Below the pieces are notes generated by a model, which was not told the DNA's origin, did not search any database, and saw only the letters and a program-made list of their open reading frames with translations. DNA of 64,000 bases from SCGC-AAA076-P13 sp905478035 (GTDB lineage: Bacteria; Pseudomonadota; Gammaproteobacteria; Magnimaribacterales; D2472): NCBI GenBank assembly GCA_943846785.1, contig OX044367.1:806001-870000 (forward strand), in the 5' to 3' direction. The stretch's first letter is position 1. The number at the start of each line of letters is the position of its first letter. Positions 9,274-19,005 of the stretch are shown piece by piece. The position numbers were made by a program, and so were the translations under genes.

Positions 9274-10482
9274 TGCTTTTTAAAGAATCCTTAATATCTG
9301 CTATTTCTTCTATTAGGTCTAATTCAATTAGATCTTTTCTTACTTCTTTAGCGATCATAATCGGTACCGCTGCAGTCATAGCTGTAATTGGTATTGGTTC
9401 AAGTGCTGAAAAGGCTCTTGAAGAAAGCATTGATGATTTAGGTGGCAGAACTCTATATGTTGCACCTGGTCAGAATAGAAGAGGAGCTGTTACCAAAGGA
9501 ATTATACCTCTGGATATAAAAGATGCAGAAGCTCTAGCTAGATATACAGATCATGGGTGGGAGATATCACCCACGATCACAAGAAATCGTCAGGTGAAAT
9601 ATGGAAATGCTAATATTAATCAAAGAATTGGGGCCTATCTTCCAATTCACTTTGGTGTAAGAGGTTACGAGCTTGAGTCTGGAAGATTATTTGATGAGGA
9701 TGATAATTTAGGAAGAAAAAGAGTTGTTGTAGTAGGCGCAAAAATTCCAACTGAGCTTAAAACTAGCTCTAGAAATATACTTAACAAAGAAATACTTATT
9801 GCAGGAACCTCATATAAGGTTATAGGTATTTTAAAAGAAGAGGGCTCAACTGGATGGCAGAATCCAGATGAAGAGTTGTATATTCCTCTTTTAACAGGTG
9901 CTCAAAGAGTCTTTGGAACACCAAATGTTGATTCAATAAACGTTGGTATTTCTAATGATGTTAATGTTGATGAAGTAATGATGTCTATTGAGCAAATACT
10001 TAGAGCCAAACATGACATTGGTCCTGGCCAAGATAATGACTTTAGAATTAGTGACTATAGTCAATTTGCAGATCTAAGAAGACAGGCAACAGGCATATTT
10101 ACATTATTAATAGCTGCAATAGCAGGCATTAGTCTTGTGGTGGGAGGAATAGGTGTAATGAATATAATGCTTGTTTCTGTAACTGAACGAACAAGAGAAA
10201 TAGGCCTCAGGAAAGCACTTGGTGCAACTCATAGGAGCAATAATGCTTCAGTTTATTGTGGAGGCTGTATTGCTTTGTGTTATCGGTGGACTAATTGGTT
10301 TATGTTTTGGTATTTCTATACTATGGATAACTTCATCATTATTTGATTGGCCATTTGCTCTTCCTTTTGGAGCAATGGTAGGCTCCATAACTTTCTCGGC
10401 ATTAGTTGGATTATTTTTTGGTATTTGGCCTGCAAGAAAGGCTGCAAAGCTTGATCCAGCTACATCGCTAAGGTATGAATAA
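9273..10482 (+). CDS. MacB-like ABC permease (reading frame broken near 10238-10243)
   Basis: Permease with the MacB/FtsX layout: first span (SFLTSLAIIIGTAAVIAVIGIG), a large periplasmic domain (about 60-270), then three C-terminal spans. The frame starting at 9273 runs into unrelated residues after 'RKALGATHRS', while the family-typical continuation 'IMLQFIVEAVLL...WPARKAAKLDPATSLRYE' lies in another frame. Removing one A from the AATAAT run near 10239 joins them exactly into the conserved 'RKALGATHRSIMLQF', giving about 402 residues. Everything downstream is intact, so this is either a very recent lesion or a base-calling error. Confidence 0.88.
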
Positions 10483-11572
10483 TTTAAAGGTTATTCAATT
10501 ATTACCTGAACTAAATTTTGGTGGTGTCGAAAGAGGAGTAAAAGATTTCTCGAAAGCTCTTGTTGAAAGAGGGCATCAATCAATAGTTATTTCAAACGGC
10601 GGTTTGCTTCAAGAAGAAATTGAAAAAAATGGTGCTAAGCACATTAATCTTGCAATACATAAAAAAAGAATTTCTTCATTACTTTTAGCTTTCAAGCTTA
10701 GAGATATTTATGAAAAAGAAAACCCAGATATCGTTCATGTTCGCTCAAGGATGCCGGCATGGATAAATTTCTTGGCTTTTAAAAAACTTAAAAAAAGACC
10801 ATTATTGATTTCAACTTTTCATGGCTTATATAGCACTCCTATTTATAGCCAAGTAATGTCAAAAGTTGATCACACAATATCAATATCTAATACTGTAAAA
10901 GATTATATTCAATCAACTTACAAGATGACTGATGATCAAATTACTATCATTCCCAGAGGTTGTGACTCTGACCAATTTAATAAAGAACCTCTTGAACAAT
11001 CCTGGTTAAATAGTTGGTATGAAGAGTTTCCTCAAACCAAAGGTAAAAAGATATTAACGTTGCCAACCCGAATTACAAAATGGAAAGGGGTGGATAGCTT
11101 TATTGATTTAGTTGAATCCCTCAATGATGATAATTTGCATGCTTTGGTTGTTGGGCCGGTCTCAGCGTCAAAGAAAAAGTATTATCAATCTTTAATAAAT
11201 AAGGTTAATAACAAATTACTTAGTACAAAAATTACTTTTACTGGTTCAAGAAGCGATATTGCAAATGTCTATAAAATTTCTGATATTGTCTATAACTTAT
11301 CTATTCAGCCGGAACCATTTGGTAGAACTACCATAGAAGCAATTAGTTGTGGATCTGCAGTGGCAGGATGGAAACATGGCGGAACAGAAGAAATTTTAGA
11401 AGAACTCTTTCCAAAAGGGCTTGCAAACCTAAATGACATTAAAGAACTCAAATCTATAACATTGAGTATTCTTAATAATAATGAAAAGCCATTAGATAAT
11501 ATTTTTACTTCTAAGAGAATGATAGATTCAACTATTAATCTTTATTACGATCTACTTAATAGATCTTTGTAG
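10475..11572 (+). CDS. Glycosyltransferase family 4-like protein
   Basis: 365-residue GT-B glycosyltransferase. The N-terminal donor-independent half has 'LLPELNFGGVERGVKDF', the GT4 opening with a glycine-rich loop; the C-terminal half carries 'LPTRITKWKGVDSFIDLVE' and the nucleotide-sugar motif 'PEPFGRTTIEAISCG' (E-x7-E type). Probably adds a sugar to a cell-surface lipid or polysaccharide at the inner membrane face. Overlaps the end of the permease by 8 bases and converges with the next glycosyltransferase by 28 bases. Sugar and acceptor unknown. Confidence 0.88.
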   Translation: MNNLKVIQLLPELNFGGVERGVKDFSKALVERGHQSIVISNGGLLQEEIEKNGAKHINLAIHKKRISSLLLAFKLRDIYEKENPDIVHVRSRMPAWINFLAFKKLKKRPLLISTFHGLYSTPIYSQVMSKVDHTISISNTVKDYIQSTYKMTDDQITIIPRGCDSDQFNKEPLEQSWLNSWYEEFPQTKGKKILTLPTRITKWKGVDSFIDLVESLNDDNLHALVVGPVSASKKKYYQSLINKVNNKLLSTKITFTGSRSDIANVYKISDIVYNLSIQPEPFGRTTIEAISCGSAVAGWKHGGTEEILEELFPKGLANLNDIKELKSITLSILNNNEKPLDNIFTSKRMIDSTINLYYDLLNRSL

Positions 11573-12516
11573 ACGTCCATTACTTTTATTGATTTCTTCT
11601 CTAGAGAAAACTCTTCAGCAACATACTGAAAAATAGAATCTTGATTAAAGCTTTGGTTCGTCCATCTGTGTATTAAGTTTTTTAATGAATTTAGATCGTC
11701 TGGTGTAGCTAAGAGCTCATTTGGAAGTATTTGTTCCATATGACCAACGTTTGTGGATAAAACTGGAATTTTTAAGTAGAGAGCCTCTAATGCTACCCTT
11801 GGGCCGCCTTCACGTCTTGATGAGATTATTAATAGAGAGGCTTTTTTATAATAATCAATGAGCCTTTCCTTTGAAACAGAACTTACTATCGAAATCATGT
11901 CACATAAGTCATTATCAGCTATCAATTCATTAAGTTTGTTAAATTCTGGACCATCACCAATTATTAATAACTTTTCATTCATCCCAACCCAAGATTGAAT
12001 TAGCAAATCAAAGCCTTTTACCGGTTCTAGTCTTCCAATTGCAAGAATAGTCTCATTAGTTTTTTCAATACTATTTGGCAATGCAGGGTGCCACCAGTTC
12101 TCAACAAGGGTGCTTGATCTAGTTAATGAATCTTGAATTTTTAAACTACCAGCAATTACTACATCAGCTTTGTTGTAAACCTTTGTATTACTTTTAATGC
12201 CATGAACTGAACATACATGATTAAGTCGCATAAATTTTCTAACAGAGTTCAATATGGATGTTGTTTTTGATCCATGGGTATGAATAATTGAAGGCTTTAA
12301 CTTACTTATTATTAGTAATAACTTAATAATTCCAACAATTGAACGCCTTGATATATTATCAACGGTAATTACTTTTGCATGTGAATAATATTGAGATATA
12401 GATTGATTGCATAGAATAATAACTTCACTATCTTTAGATTGAATTTGCGATAACTCTTGAACGTGTTGCTCTATTCCAGCAAATGATTCACTGAGAACAT
12501 AGTGAATAATTTTCAT
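11545..12516 (-). CDS. Glycosyltransferase family 4-like protein
   Basis: 323-residue GT-B enzyme: 'YVLSESFAGIEQHVQELS' at the start, 'IIHTHGSKT' near residue 80, 'AIGRLEPVKGFDLLIQSW' opening the C-terminal domain, and 'SSRREGGPRVALEALYLKIPV' carrying the E-x7-E donor site. Transcribed away from the first glycosyltransferase; its start overlaps the ELM1-family gene by 4 bases, so those two form an operon. Likely acts on the same surface glycan as its neighbours. Acceptor unknown. Confidence 0.86.
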   Translation of the reverse strand: MKIIHYVLSESFAGIEQHVQELSQIQSKDSEVIILCNQSISQYYSHAKVITVDNISRRSIVGIIKLLLIISKLKPSIIHTHGSKTTSILNSVRKFMRLNHVCSVHGIKSNTKVYNKADVVIAGSLKIQDSLTRSSTLVENWWHPALPNSIEKTNETILAIGRLEPVKGFDLLIQSWVGMNEKLLIIGDGPEFNKLNELIADNDLCDMISIVSSVSKERLIDYYKKASLLIISSRREGGPRVALEALYLKIPVLSTNVGHMEQILPNELLATPDDLNSLKNLIHRWTNQSFNQDSIFQYVAEEFSLEKKSIKVMDVYKDLLSRS

Positions 12517-13532
12517 GATAGGTTTAATTTACTCTTTATTTTATAGGCAAGCTTCTCAACCTCAGCGAAAACTTCATGATGAGGGTTTTGCATGTGAATT
12601 TTTATTTTATTTAAACCCTTTACCATTTTATTATATTCAATATAGCCAACATTTTTATTGTGAAGCAGCTCATTCATCTGATTTATGACTTTATTTTTTC
12701 TAAAGTATTTCATATTAAATAAAAAGGTATTCCCTTTTGTAGATAGGCTCTCATAGACCATATTTACACTATCCTGTGTTATAACCTTAACAGAGGCTTT
12801 ATTAAGTACTTCATCAAAATTTTTATCTGAGATAACTACCTTATTATTAATTTTTGCAAGATTTTGAAGAGAATCATTCATCTTAGTAGGCGTTCTTCTG
12901 GAGGGGAATATATACCAAATTTTATTAGGATATATGGATATGATAAATTCAATTTGATCTACAAGTTTTTTTATATTAAACAGATAGTGCTTATTCTTTC
13001 CGCCAACTGCAATCAAACCAATATTATCATCAACCTCTTCTATTGAAACTTTAGCCAAAGACCCTTCATAAAAGAGAATATTTTGTGGAGGGTGTTTATG
13101 ATGTGATCTTACTTTATTCATGTCATGCTTTGGAGCACAGATCAGATTAAATTGATCTCTATGAAATGCAGGAAACATAATTGCAATTTTTTTTGGATTA
13201 GAGGTAATATTAATTTTTTCTGTAATTCCCTCAGTATACTTAGATGATGTTATAACATTGGATATCTTTAGGATGTGCCAATGACTCTTTCTTCCTGCAC
13301 CTATAATTAGGGAAATATTGTCTTCATAACAAGCTGAATTGATATCACGAATATCTTCATTTGTTATTGATTGAGACAGAGGACTAAATAAGTATTTAAA
13401 TTTTTTATTTAATATTCCATGAGGCTGATACTCTATAACATGTATCTTAATTTCTTTGGATAACTCATCTAGGAGTGCTTTTACTTGCTTCTCATGACCA
13501 AGCTTGCCATCTTTTACCCAAAGGACATTCAT
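12513..13532 (-). CDS. ELM1/GtrOC1-like protein (Elm1 family)
   Basis: 339 residues with the opening 'VLWVKDGKLGHEKQVKALL', the conserved start of the ELM1 family, whose members have a GT-B-like fold and include plant ELM1 and many uncharacterised bacterial envelope genes. Other family-like stretches are 'LIIGAGRKSHWHIL', 'IAVGGKNKHYLFN' and 'VKVITQDSVNMVYESL' near residue 255. Paired by a 4-base overlap with a glycosyltransferase, which supports a glycan or lipid A role; no activity can be assigned from sequence. Divergent from the LpxH-like gene. Confidence 0.82.
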   Translation of the reverse strand: MNVLWVKDGKLGHEKQVKALLDELSKEIKIHVIEYQPHGILNKKFKYLFSPLSQSITNEDIRDINSACYEDNISLIIGAGRKSHWHILKISNVITSSKYTEGITEKINITSNPKKIAIMFPAFHRDQFNLICAPKHDMNKVRSHHKHPPQNILFYEGSLAKVSIEEVDDNIGLIAVGGKNKHYLFNIKKLVDQIEFIISIYPNKIWYIFPSRRTPTKMNDSLQNLAKINNKVVISDKNFDEVLNKASVKVITQDSVNMVYESLSTKGNTFLFNMKYFRKNKVINQMNELLHNKNVGYIEYNKMVKGLNKIKIHMQNPHHEVFAEVEKLAYKIKSKLNLS

Positions 13533-13586
13533 GAATTGATTCCAATTTTATAGTTGATTTTTAATATCTTATAAACATAATGAGGC

Positions 13587-14360
13587 ATGGAAAAATACAA
13601 GTCTATATTTATTTCAGATGTCCATTTAGGTTCTAAAGGTTGTAAATCTAAATATTTATACAATTTTTTAAAAACTCACTCATGTGAAAACTTATTTCTC
13701 GTTGGTGATATTATTGACTGTTGGCGATTAAAGTCAAAGATTTATTGGCCACAAGAGCATAGCAATGTTATTAGAAATATTTTATCTATGGCAAAAAATG
13801 GTTCCAAAGTAACCTATATCACTGGAAATCATGATGATTTTTTACGAATCTATCAGCCTTTGCAATTAGGAAATCTAGAGCTAAAAGAGGAACATGAATA
13901 TGAAAGTGTGTCTGGTAAAAAATTACTTGTAATACACGGAGATCAATTTGATATTGTTACTAAATATGGAAAGAAACTTTCAATATTTGGCGACAAGGTT
14001 TATACGTTTCTTTTAGCTTTTAATAAGGTTCTTAACTTTTTTAGAGCAAGGTTGGGTTTTGGTTATTGGTCACTTGCAAAATATCTTAAAGACCTAACAA
14101 AGAGAACTGTTAATAGAGCTTCAGATTATGAAGAAAGTCTTTCTAAAGAATGCAAAAAAAGAAATTTAGACGGTATTGTCTGCGGACATATACATAAAGC
14201 TCAAATGTCTGTAATTAATGGTATTGATTATTTTAATTGTGGAGATTGGGTTGAGTCTGCTACTGCGCTTGTAGAAACAATGAAAGGTGATTTTGAAATT
14301 ATCAACTGGGGTGATATTGAAAAAGCTAGAGAGAATATTCGTCTTCTAAGTAACTCTTAG
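13587..14360 (+). CDS. UDP-2,3-diacylglucosamine diphosphatase-like metallophosphoesterase
   Basis: 257-residue calcineurin-like phosphoesterase. Metal motifs in order: SDVHLG (Asp11, His13), GDIIDCW (about 41-47), GNHDD (about 79-83), IHGDQFD (about 114-120) and GHIHKA (about 195-200). Resembles the LpxH/YbbF-like group that removes UMP from UDP-2,3-diacylglucosamine in lipid A synthesis, though this shorter subtype is often only annotated as a family member. Sits divergently next to glycosyltransferase/ELM1 genes, in line with an envelope role. Confidence 0.82.
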   Translation: MEKYKSIFISDVHLGSKGCKSKYLYNFLKTHSCENLFLVGDIIDCWRLKSKIYWPQEHSNVIRNILSMAKNGSKVTYITGNHDDFLRIYQPLQLGNLELKEEHEYESVSGKKLLVIHGDQFDIVTKYGKKLSIFGDKVYTFLLAFNKVLNFFRARLGFGYWSLAKYLKDLTKRTVNRASDYEESLSKECKKRNLDGIVCGHIHKAQMSVINGIDYFNCGDWVESATALVETMKGDFEIINWGDIEKARENIRLLSNS

Positions 14361-14362
14361 CT

Positions 14363-14548
14363 ATGAAAGATAGCTTGCATCAAATTGCTATTACACTTAT
14401 CTCACAATATGGTGATGAAGCTGAAACCATAGCGATGCTCCGTGCGGCCGAACATGCTGCTTCATTAAATCAAGAAGAGTGGCTTAAATGGGAAAAAATT
14501 TTAAAAATACTTGAAACCATTGATGAAAAAAGCCCACTTGATAGTTAA
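14363..14548 (+). CDS. Small conserved-looking hypothetical protein, 61 aa
   Basis: I do not recognise it. It starts two bases after the phosphoesterase stop, so it is probably co-transcribed. Predicted all-alpha and soluble: MKDSLHQIAITLISQYGDEA, then a helix MLRAAEHAASLN and a C-terminal helix. The composition and codon use match the neighbours, and its position suggests a real gene. No catalytic motif is visible. Confidence 0.6.
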   Translation: MKDSLHQIAITLISQYGDEAETIAMLRAAEHAASLNQEEWLKWEKILKILETIDEKSPLDS

Positions 14549-14593
14549 AAATTAATATATAACTATTATTATAAATGCTTTAATGTATTCTTA

Positions 14594-15064
14594 ATGAAGA
14601 ATATATTTAAATCTCCAACCAGTTTTAAAACTGATATTTTGGCCTCTTTGGGTGCATTCTTATGTATTTTTTGTCTTGCATATTTAAGCTCCTTAGATAC
14701 TTCAGTAATGCTATTGATACCTCCATTTGGAGCCTCTATGGTTTTAGTTATGGGCGTTCATGAAAGCCCCTTAGCTCAACCAAAAAATATTATTTTAGGT
14801 CATATTTTGTCTGCTCTTAGCGGGGTAGTAATATTTGCCTTAATTGGATCTAGTCCATTGTCACTAGGTATTGCAGTAGCCTTATCTGTTTTTGTAATGG
14901 CTTCATTTAATATTATTCACCCTCCTGCGGGAGCTAATCCTATTATTGCTATTCTTGGAGGAAAGGGCATTGGTTTTGTTTTGATACCAGTTGCCATTGG
15001 TGCAATTTTTATTGTTCTTTTTGCAATTGTTTATAACAGGCTAATAGGAAGAAATTACCCTTAA
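14594..15064 (+). CDS. HPP family integral membrane protein
   Basis: 156 residues with four membrane spans and the family signature: 'LLIPPFGASMVLVMGVHESPLAQPKNIILGH' contains the PPFGA and SPLAQP motifs, and 'IIHPPAGANPIIAILGG' holds the His-Pro-Pro that names the family. HPP proteins occur in bacteria, algae and plants; plant members act in plastid nitrite transport. The role here is unknown. No CBS domains follow, unlike in longer homologues. Confidence 0.88.
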   Translation: MKNIFKSPTSFKTDILASLGAFLCIFCLAYLSSLDTSVMLLIPPFGASMVLVMGVHESPLAQPKNIILGHILSALSGVVIFALIGSSPLSLGIAVALSVFVMASFNIIHPPAGANPIIAILGGKGIGFVLIPVAIGAIFIVLFAIVYNRLIGRNYP

Positions 15065-15112
15065 ATTATAGTATTTTCTTCTAAGTCCAAAACTTCTAAC
15101 TATAATGTTGTT

Positions 15113-15421
15113 GTGAAAAACATTATTTATAAAAAGATTATAGAAAAACTTAATAATGCATTTAATCCACTTTCATTAAAAATTATTAATGAAAGTCATA
15201 TGCATAACGTACCTGAAGATTCTGAGTCGCATTTTAAAATAGTAATCGTTAGTGATACTTTTATAAAAGAATCAATGGTTAATAGACACAAATCTATTTA
15301 TAAATCTTTAGGGAAATTAATGAATGATATTCATGCTTTATCTATTCATGCATTTAATGAAGAGGAGTTTAAGAAAAACCCTATGGTGCTAGAATCACCG
15401 CAGTGTGCAAATAAAAAATAA
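15113..15421 (+). CDS. bolA: BolA family protein
   Basis: 102-residue BolA fold: 'NPLSLKIINESHMHNVPEDSESHFKIVIVSD' includes the conserved His region used for iron-sulfur cluster binding with monothiol glutaredoxins, followed by the helix-turn-helix-like 'MVNRHKSIYKSLGKLM' and 'HALSIHAFNEEEF'. BolA proteins take part in iron-sulfur trafficking and stress and cell-shape control. Start is GTG; an ATG at 15105 is out of frame and hits a stop at once. The stop overlaps the next start by one base. Confidence 0.92.
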   Translation: MKNIIYKKIIEKLNNAFNPLSLKIINESHMHNVPEDSESHFKIVIVSDTFIKESMVNRHKSIYKSLGKLMNDIHALSIHAFNEEEFKKNPMVLESPQCANKK

Positions 15422-17892
15422 TGAAGCAATTAATAAAGAATTTAGCTCTTTTTACAACACTTAAACCTTATTCAGTTTTACTTTTTGTTGCCTCGGTAAT
15501 TATATTTACTTCAATTGGCATAGGTAATTTTAAATTAGACGCATCATCAGATGCTTTGGTTCTTGAGGGAGATGAGGCATTTAAAACTTACAGAAAGAAT
15601 GAAAAAGAATTCGGTGATTCTAGTTTTCTAATAGTTACATATGAACCAAATGGTGAATTATTCTCAAATGAATCTCTTAATAAGTTACAGAGCCTAGAGG
15701 ATGAGCTATCAGAACTGGATGGTGTCGATTCAATACTCTCATTATTAGATGCACCAATATTTTTCCAGCCAAAAGTTAACCTATCTGAAGTCTCTGATAA
15801 TTTAAAAGACTTAACAACAAAAGGCATAGATTTTTTAGAGGCTAAAAAAGAAATAATCAATAATCCAATCTATAAAGAGCTTATTATTGGAAAAGAGGGT
15901 GCACTGACTGCAATGCAGATAGTCCTTAAGGGGAATGATGAATACGATGATTTAATTAATCAAAGATATGAAATTTTAGATATATTAGCTAGTAATCAGC
16001 CTGACACTATTTCTAACAAGCAATCCTTAAATGATAAATTAAAAATCATTAATCAAAGAATTAGTAAATTAAATGATAATGAGTCTTCTTTTAATACTAA
16101 TTTAGTAGCAGATATTAGATCTATACTTGATAAGTATAGGTCTGATGCGACTCTTTATCTTGGTGGTCCAACCATGATTACTTCTGACATGATGGATTAT
16201 ATAAGATCTGATCTTGTTCTTTTTGGTACATCTGTTGCCTTAATTTTTGCAATCATGCTTTACTTGTTTTTTGGAAATATCTGGCTTGTCATCCTGCCAT
16301 TAGTAAATGCTTTAGCCACAACTTTTATTACAGCTGGTTTTTTAGGTTTTATGGATTGGAAAATTAGTGTTGTTTCTTCAAATTTTATAGCTTTGTTATT
16401 AATCCTGACTATTTCTTTAACAGTTCATGTTCTCGTAAAAGTTAATGAATTAAAAAAAGAAAATAATAATTTTAAAGAAGCACTTAGTGAGTCCATTGAT
16501 CAAATGTTCTTGCCTTGTTTTTTCGCAGCTTTAACAACAGCAATTGCTTTTTTATCTCTTCTTCTAGGAGATTTAAAACCTGTTATTGAGTTTGGAAAAA
16601 TGATGGCTTTTGGAATAACCATTGCATTTATCTCCACATTTACTTTGTTACCAAGCTTGCTATCAATCATTGGAGATATCTCTACAAAAGATAGACTAAA
16701 TCTTCATAAAATAACAAATAGTATTTTAAATATTTCAAAACAAAAGAGCTCAATTATTTATATCCTATTTTCAATATCATTTATTGCTCTGCTTGTCGGC
16801 GCATCTAGACTAGAGGTTGAAAATAGATTTATTGATTACTTTGATAAAAATACTGAAATACATCAGGGTATGCTAGAAATTGATATGTATTTAGGCGGCA
16901 CCTCGACTCTAGATATTATTATCAAACAGCCTGATCTTGAAGAGTTGAATGTAGAATTTAATGATGATTTATTTGAGGATGATTTATTCGATGATGATAA
17001 CAGTAATGCGTCAGGTTATTGGTGGAATGTATACACATTGGCTCAGCTAGAAGAGATTCACGATTATTTAGACTCATTGCCTGAAATAGGTAAGGTTCTT
17101 AGTGTTTCAAGTGGAATTAAATTAGCAAGATTGATAAACGATGGGAATGATTTGAATGATCTTGAGCTAGCTCTACTTAGGTCAGTTCTTCCGGAGGATA
17201 TTCGAGAAACATTATTATATTCTTACATCAATAAAGATGATTCTATTGTAAGAATTTCTACAAGAGTTAATGAGTCCGCTTCTAATTTAAATAGACAAGA
17301 GTTACTTGAGAAAATTAACTATGATCTTCAAAATAAATTTAACCTCTCTGAAGATCAATTTGAATTAACCGGGTTGGCTGTTTTATATAATAATATGTTG
17401 CAATCACTATTTTCTTCTCAAATTGGATCTCTATCTCTTGTATTTATTGTAATTGCACTAATGCTGTTATTAATTTTTAAATCATTCAAAATCATGGTCA
17501 TCGGCTTAATACCAAATATTTTTGTAGCCTTGTCTGTAATAGGTTTATTAGGCATTCTTGGTATCCCATTAGATATTATGACTATAACCGTAGCTGCAAT
17601 TAGTGTAGGAATGGCAGTAGATAATACTATTCACTATATTTATAGATATAAGAAAGAAATTAAAATAACTGGATCACCAGATAGAGCACTTATAAATGCA
17701 CATACAACTACAGGAAGGGCAATATTTTATACAGCAGCTACAATCGCAGCAGGATTTTCAATATTAGCATTATCTAATTTTTTCCCAACAAGACTATTTG
17801 GAATTTTTACTGCTCTTGCAATGCTCATTGCTTTTATTTCATCTTTATCATTGCTTCCAAATTTATTGGTTAAATTTAAAGTTTTCCAATAA
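15421..17892 (+). CDS. RND superfamily (MMPL/Patched-like) transporter
   Basis: 823 residues, about 12 spans in two halves, each with a large periplasmic loop: first span near 18-35, loop to about 255, then five spans with 'SNFIALLLILTISLTVHVLVK' and 'FFAALTTAIAFLSLL'; the second half repeats this with 'ISVGMAVDNTIHYIYRYK' and 'TIAAGFSILALSNF'. Such proteins export lipids or sterol-like compounds (HpnN-type and MMPL relatives). The second loop contains an unusually acidic run (Asp/Glu in DLFEDDLFDDD, about 516-526). Coupled to bolA; a lipid-CoA enzyme follows after 9 bases, which fits a lipid substrate. Confidence 0.88.
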   Translation: MKQLIKNLALFTTLKPYSVLLFVASVIIFTSIGIGNFKLDASSDALVLEGDEAFKTYRKNEKEFGDSSFLIVTYEPNGELFSNESLNKLQSLEDELSELDGVDSILSLLDAPIFFQPKVNLSEVSDNLKDLTTKGIDFLEAKKEIINNPIYKELIIGKEGALTAMQIVLKGNDEYDDLINQRYEILDILASNQPDTISNKQSLNDKLKIINQRISKLNDNESSFNTNLVADIRSILDKYRSDATLYLGGPTMITSDMMDYIRSDLVLFGTSVALIFAIMLYLFFGNIWLVILPLVNALATTFITAGFLGFMDWKISVVSSNFIALLLILTISLTVHVLVKVNELKKENNNFKEALSESIDQMFLPCFFAALTTAIAFLSLLLGDLKPVIEFGKMMAFGITIAFISTFTLLPSLLSIIGDISTKDRLNLHKITNSILNISKQKSSIIYILFSISFIALLVGASRLEVENRFIDYFDKNTEIHQGMLEIDMYLGGTSTLDIIIKQPDLEELNVEFNDDLFEDDLFDDDNSNASGYWWNVYTLAQLEEIHDYLDSLPEIGKVLSVSSGIKLARLINDGNDLNDLELALLRSVLPEDIRETLLYSYINKDDSIVRISTRVNESASNLNRQELLEKINYDLQNKFNLSEDQFELTGLAVLYNNMLQSLFSSQIGSLSLVFIVIALMLLLIFKSFKIMVIGLIPNIFVALSVIGLLGILGIPLDIMTITVAAISVGMAVDNTIHYIYRYKKEIKITGSPDRALINAHTTTGRAIFYTAATIAAGFSILALSNFFPTRLFGIFTALAMLIAFISSLSLLPNLLVKFKVFQ

Positions 17893-17901
17893 GATTAGAA
17901 T

Positions 17902-19005
17902 ATGGGTCCCTTAAAAGGAATAAAAGTTTTAGAGTTTTCAGGAATTGGTCCTGGTCCATACTGTGGAATGATTTTGGCAGATCTTGGTGCAGAAGTAATT
18001 AGGTTAAGTAGAAATAACCAAAAAGGTATCGCCAATAAATATGATATTCACAATAGATCAAAGCTATCCATAACAGCAGATCTTAAGGATCCAGATACTA
18101 TTCAAGAAATACTAAAATTAATCAAAGATGTAGATGTTGTATTTGAGGGTTTTAGACCTGGTGTCATGGAAAAACTAGGAATTGGGCCCAAGGAATGTCA
18201 TGCAGTAAATAAAGCATTAATTTATGGAAGAATGACTGGATGGGGTCAAGAAGGACCAATGTCAAAGCTAGCAGGACATGATATAAATTATATTAGCCTA
18301 TCGGGCGCTCTTAATTCTATGGGAAGGTCTTCTGATAATCCTCAAGCACCTCTTAATCTAGTTGGAGATTATGGTGGCGGTGGTGCTCAATTAGCTATTG
18401 GAATCTTGTCAGCTCTTATTGGCTCTATGAAAACAGGAAAAGGTCAGGTTGTTGATGCTGCAATGGTTGATGGTAGCTTATCCCTAATGAGTTTCTTTTA
18501 TTCATTGAAAGAGATGGGTCATTGGGAAGATAAAAGGGAATCAAACCTTTTAGATGGCGCTGCTCATTTTTATGATACCTATAAATGCTCGGACAATAAA
18601 TTTATAGCTGTAGGCTCAATTGAGCCTCAATTTTATTCAATTCTTCTAGAGAAACTTATGATCAAGGATGATAATTTTAATAATCACATGGACAAGTCTA
18701 AATGGCCTGAACTTAAAGATATTATAAGTAAAAAAATTAAATTAAAAACTAGAGACGAATGGGTTGATATTTTTAAAGGTACTGATGCCTGCGTAACTCC
18801 AGTTTTAGATATGTCTGAAGCAAAAGAGCACGAACATAATATTGCTAGAAACGCATTCATTGATGTAGATGGTTTTGTCCAACCAGCTCCATCACCAAGG
18901 TTTTCTGATGACCAAAATCTAGTAAAGCATAATGCAAAAGAGATTGGATCAGATAATCATGATATATGCTCAAGGTTTGGATTAGATCCAAAGCACTTTA
19001 ACTAA
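17902..19005 (+). CDS. CaiB/BaiF CoA-transferase family, alpha-methylacyl-CoA racemase-like
   Basis: 367-residue class III CoA-transferase fold. Opening 'GIKVLEFSGIGPGPYCGMILADLGAEVI' and 'EGFRPGVMEKLGIGP' are characteristic; 'GRMTGWGQEGPMSKLAGHDINYI' holds the His and 'NLVGDYGGGGAQLA' the Asp expected in alpha-methylacyl-CoA racemases, with a glutamate region following. That enzyme flips the 2-methyl centre of branched acyl-CoAs so they can be beta-oxidised, and is common in marine lipid degraders. Overlaps the convergent tatD by 8 bases. Confidence 0.9.
   Translation: MGPLKGIKVLEFSGIGPGPYCGMILADLGAEVIRLSRNNQKGIANKYDIHNRSKLSITADLKDPDTIQEILKLIKDVDVVFEGFRPGVMEKLGIGPKECHAVNKALIYGRMTGWGQEGPMSKLAGHDINYISLSGALNSMGRSSDNPQAPLNLVGDYGGGGAQLAIGILSALIGSMKTGKGQVVDAAMVDGSLSLMSFFYSLKEMGHWEDKRESNLLDGAAHFYDTYKCSDNKFIAVGSIEPQFYSILLEKLMIKDDNFNNHMDKSKWPELKDIISKKIKLKTRDEWVDIFKGTDACVTPVLDMSEAKEHEHNIARNAFIDVDGFVQPAPSPRFSDDQNLVKHNAKEIGSDNHDICSRFGLDPKHFN

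Noticed and set aside
9273..10482. Pseudogene by decay (macB-like, also panB, panC, flavoprotein, ABC-F, CofE-like)
   Set aside because: Each has only one or two single-base breaks, with conserved residues on both sides and no additional stops, which fits base-calling error better than decay.
12864..13046. 60-residue plus-strand frame inside the ELM1-family gene
   Set aside because: Shadow of a supported minus-strand gene without ribosome site or recognisable motif.
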